From Rotaria socialis (taxonomy: Eukaryota; Rotifera; Eurotatoria; Philodinida; Philodinidae): a stretch of 64,000 nucleotides of DNA. The stretch is from positions 1 through 64,000 of the forward strand of contig CAJNYU010002903.1 in NCBI GenBank assembly GCA_905331475.1. Direction: 5' to 3'. The notes under the pieces were generated by a model. The model had not been told where the DNA came from and did no database searches. It saw nothing but the letters and a program-made list of their open reading frames with translations. How positions within the stretch are numbered: the stretch's first letter is position 1; each line of letters begins with the position of its first letter. This document shows positions 60,201 through 64,000 of this stretch, one piece after another. The position numbers were made by a program, and so were the translations under genes.

Positions 60201-63200
60201 ACTTCACCAGCTAAAATAAGATGAATAAGGAAAAAAAATTAAGGTTTGCCAGTGATAGATTCACATCGCAGATTAGCCTAGATAGTTCAATGAAGTCGGA
60301 GTTGATCGTTTTTTTACAACGATCTAAGCGACATTTTATATTCTAGGAAGATTTTATATGAGAGTTATTTGTGTTTTCTAATCTAATATCAACGAAATTT
60401 AATACACATTTGCCATTAAGTCGCTAATATTTGCAGGCTAAGATTCATGAAATAGACCAAAGAATTTTTCCGTTCAAAATATCTCCACAGATTTTCAACT
60501 ATTTCAAAAATAAAGTTTATTTACTCTCGAATAAATGTTCAGTTTACTAAAAAAGAAACCTTCGTCAACAGTATTTTTCATGATTCTTCTTGTAGAAATT
60601 TATTCAATTCGACATGCTCACTCATAGGAATGAGTCTAAGTTGTATGAACAAGAAATGGAGTTTTAACTCTTTGAATCCTTCGTCCTGATTCAAAGAAAT
60701 AGATCGAACAAAAATTTTCTCAAGGAAATTTTATTTCGCGTTCGAATCTATAATAGATCTGCAATTAAGTAAAGTCTTAAAAACAATATGCTTGTAGAAA
60801 ACTGCTAAAATTCAACGTACCATTATGTTCTACTGCTTGCGCACAAAATTTACTAACATTATCAACATTTAAACCATTATCACCTTTTTTAACATCCAAA
60901 ATTTTCATTAATTCTTCAATAAGTTCACATCGACTAATTGCTAATCTTGGTGCACAGGTTTTATTAAATGGGTAAACACAATAATGCGGTATAAGATGTA
61001 ACGGTTTTAACTCTGGATATGATGCTGATTCAATAATAGCTTCTTGTGCTCGTAGTCTTAAACGAGCATTTGAATCTCCTGTACGTTGTAAGAGAACAGG
61101 TAGAACACGTTCTAAACTTGCAACAATATCTTGTTTTTGTATTGCATGTCGTCGAACGTAATCATTCATTAATAAGTGAAAAAGTTTGAGAGAATGCGAA
61201 AAAGTTGCAAATACATCAAAACGAAACATTCGTGCGACAACAAAACTACCAGCACGTAAATAGGCACGAGCATCTTCAGGATCGCCAGAAAACTTCTCTA
61301 ATATTTGGTAAATTTCACCCAAAGCTTCTTCACGTTGTAGATGATTTCGATGATAAAGTTTACCAATCTTACAAAAGAAAAATCAATTTTATAGGTAATT
61401 ATCTAAGGTGCTCATAAAAAAAAGTGTTGAGAAAGCTCGAAGCTTTCATTTTCTAATAGAAAAAAGTATTACTTTGTACTTCTCAGATATTAATCATAAA
61501 ATTTTAAGCAGATCAGTTGTTACGATTTACGACTGAGATATCGAATAGTTTAATAAATATGAGGATGTAAATGGTTATCAAAGAGAGTCAAAATATTTTC
61601 AGCTATATTACTTTATTGAATAAATCTTACCAAGTTTTTATCAAATACAATCATCATTTGATTTGCTTCAATCATTTCAGCTTGATTCAATTCAGCTGTT
61701 GCATCATCGTTACTTGTTGCAGCAGTTGTTATTCCTGATAAACTTTCGGTTTCATCACTAGTCTTTCGGCTAGTATCATTATTAGATACGGATGCTGCTT
61801 GTGGTGGTCCAGCGTCTGCACGAGTTCGATTACGTAGCGTCGGGATAACTTTATCTTCATATGGAGTTGATGGTTTTTGATATTCTGGCGAAGTAGAAAC
61901 ATTCCCGTTAGCAGGAACGCCCGTTCTTGGCGTGGCATTTCCAATGGGTGGCAATGGTGATGTTGTTATTTCAAGTGGAGCTGTTGATGGTGCACCATAT
62001 GACATAGTCGATTCAGATAAGCGACGAGTTTTAACTGGATTCAGTGTACGTGCTAAATAAAACTATCAATAATGTTGTTTTTATGATTAGAATAAATAAT
62101 TACCATGATTTTGTTGTTTTGCTGGACGAGCAGGAGGCTAAAATGCAGAATAGAAATTGATTAGTAAAGACAAATTTTGTATTTTGAAATGTGAATTAAA
62201 CAAATATCATGCAAACATGTGTTGATTAAAGATAATATAAACTATCAACAATATTCAATGTAAACAAACCAATACAAAATACAAAACTATCAAATTACCA
62301 GATTAATTATTTCTACCTCTTGATCATTATCATCATGTCGTTGTTCATTATAATCAATTTCCTGTAAACGCTTTAAAAATTCGGTGCCTTCACCACCCTC
62401 CTATGAGACATATATACAGACAGTTTTAGTTTGGTTTTATGCCAAAAAGCAAGAACAACGATGAAAATTATATTTTCATTCTATTCAACTTACAATAACA
62501 ATATCAAGTAAATTGAGTGCTTGCAGTTGTTTATATGTTTCATCACGATAAAGTTCGATTTTCTTTTTTTTAGACTGTGCCGTATCGTAGTCTTCGTTCT
62601 AAAAACCAAATTATCGGAAGATAGTTTATAAGATTATGCATGATTTCATTTGAGCTATTATCTTCTATTTCGCTTTGAAAAATTATTTTCCGGTCTCGTC
62701 TTGAAAAGAATTCCTGTACACATTAAATAGTTTCATTAATAATTGCTACAAGCTAAATTCACTTGGAGTAACAATGTGCCGGATGTTATAGAAGATCCTG
62801 CTGCCACAATGAATTGATTATTTGAAGAAGAAAAAACAGGAATTTCCATGAACACATGTAGTTCAAGTTTTTTTTTAATAGAAAATCTTCAAAGATTAAA
62901 GTCTATATGAGTCTCTTTCTAAGTATTTTTAGTTCAGGTCAAGAAAATAGAAAACGTGAGCTTCTTTACGTGTATTCACACCATTGCGTGTTAAATGATA
63001 TTAATTGACTGAAGAAATATGATCATAAACATTATTGATAGATCTCAAATTTCGAAAACAAAAAATTGACCTTTTCCTATGTATATCGTATTTCCTGATT
63101 GAATTCATCAATATCTCTTGCGTTCTATGATATTTTAGCTTGCGATAGTAATCGAAGAAAGTGTTAGAATATATTATGAAAACATACTTCAATAGCTTGT

Positions 63201-63612
63201 CGCTTTTCGACCTCATATCGAGCAAGTCGTTCGCCGATCTTAATAAAACAATGTTTAGAACTATTTATTAGCGAGCAAATCAGCATATACATTAATCAGT
63301 TCTTGTATTGCTTGTTTAAATTTTCGAGCTTGATCAAAATTTTCATCTAATTATACATAATAATCAATAGAAAAAATTATGGAAGTGAGTTTTGTTTTTA
63401 CCATGAACATGCTGTTGCTTTTTTCTTTCTAAATTTTTAATAATCGCAGCTATTTCAGGATCTTGATACATTGCAAATGCTAGATCATCAACTATGGATA
63501 TTTGATCCGATCTAGAACAAAATCAGTTTTTTCTTTGAAAATCAATTTACTTCTCATTTTATTTTTACCGGTTAGAATTCGGATCAAATTGGTCGTCATG
63601 GTTTTCAAGTGA
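57231..63612 (-). CDS. CEP104: Centrosomal protein 104, 3' part (N terminus outside window)
   Basis: Sixteen visible exons in transcript order: 63612-63569, 63511-63402, 63346-63291, 63238-63188, 62598-62494, 62400-62299, 62137-62104, 62052-61631, 61367-60821, 60210-60161, 60104-59988, 59941-59828, 59770-59667, 57819-57711, 57661-57391, 57325-57231. They join into 776 codons plus stop. First comes coiled coil (VDDLAFAMYQDPEIAAIIKN; GERLARYEVEKRQAIENEDY), then a Ser/Thr/Pro-rich linker, a TOG domain (VLPVLLQRTGDSNARLRLRA), and a C-terminal zinc-finger set (TCIFCGEKNDEF; HYWASCPMLRRC; CPLCHMNIREGEKPW). CEP104 sits at the ciliary tip and binds tubulin, CP110 and EB1. The N-terminal beta-sandwich lies to the right of the window. 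I see no SxIP EB1-binding motif in the visible part. Confidence 0.94.
57820..59666 (-). other. Long CEP104 intron (1847 nt)
   Basis: It lies between the exon ending FTPE-N and the exon starting TCIFCGE. The frame and family alignment run straight across, so no exon seems hidden. It contains TACAGCGGTCAAATAAACTT (59501-59520), similar to the transposon-end palindrome at 18007. Nothing else is recognised. Confidence 0.6.
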
Positions 63613-64000
63613 CTAAAATTAGATCGATTTTACAGTTTACATAGGCAAAGCAAATTCAACAGATGTCGCTTATTGTATTGTCTAATTACTAATGCTCGTG
63701 CCAAAAACCCCTACCAAATAGATATACAAGTTGAAGAAACTCATTCAATTGAATCAATGATTCAGATCGAGTGCTGTCTGTAAGGACAATCAAACTAGAT
63801 TTTTACATGCAGTGTTGTTTATTGTCAATCTTTGACCTATAGGCATGATTTCTATACATAGTTGTTCATGTGATTATTAGCTGCCTGAAGTAGCCACCAC
63901 TTAAGGTGCCTACATGACTTTGCTTTCCAAGAATTCAAATTATTTCTACTCAGAAGAAAGCGAATAGAAAAAAAACTCACACTCAATTAAACTCGCTTTA
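63613..64000 (-). other. CEP104 intron running off the window
   Basis: No coding stretch seen. The next upstream exon must lie to the right of 64000 or be too short to recognise. Confidence 0.5.

Noticed and set aside
1-64000. CRISPR array, bacterial operon or ribosome-binding sites
   Set aside because: The genes are spliced animal genes. No direct-repeat/spacer pattern exists, and the repeats seen are inverted and irregular.

Overview
This looks like animal nuclear DNA, most likely from a bdelloid rotifer. The sequence is AT-rich and uses the standard genetic code. Most introns are 48-65 nt with GT...AG ends, with a few of 150-1850 nt. The best-conserved proteins are ciliary (CFAP57, CEP104). 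There are single-exon 7TM receptors of the kind that are abundant in bdelloids, and the ground between genes is full of decayed mobile elements. The low gene density fits a Rotaria-like genome better than a compact Adineta-like one. The organism is inferred from style; no marker gene is present.

Layout. 1-11950 has no confident intact gene. It holds three inverted-repeat elements (2244-2707, 3074-4289, about 4782-5567), a tRNA-like relic, a frameshifted fragment of a secreted repeat protein (6376-6871, -) and possible decayed exons (8678-9944, -). 11951-16690 (+) is a 1579-residue receptor with LDLa and EGF modules ahead of a 7TM domain. 19956-20978 (+) is a second, short rhodopsin-like receptor. 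23521-29825 (+) is CFAP57 in 19 exons. 30677-33832 (+) is an LCOR/E93-type transcription factor in 8 exons. 34369-36055 (+) is an STK16 kinase in 8 exons with a 93-base poly(G) run in its last intron. 36239-39439 (-) is an F-box protein in 4 exons, convergent with STK16. 39440-45751 shows nothing recognisable. 45752-47365 (+) is a third 7TM protein with a very long second outer loop. 48757-56449 is a nest of mobile DNA: a decayed non-LTR retrotransposon (49847-55521) carrying two small inverted-repeat insertions, with related small elements before and after it. 57231 to beyond 63612 (-) is the 3' three-quarters of CEP104; its first exons lie past the right edge.

The exon models for CFAP57, the LCOR/E93 factor, STK16, the F-box gene and the visible part of CEP104 each join into one open frame whose summed length is a multiple of three (1242, 508, 300, 688 and 776 residues). 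That is the main internal check on them. CFAP57 and CEP104 both serve cilia; otherwise the genes look like independent neighbours, not a pathway.

The most unusual pattern is a set of about nine small inverted-repeat elements (roughly 140-1200 bp). Each is filled with its own short word repeated in both orientations, and the word differs between elements.
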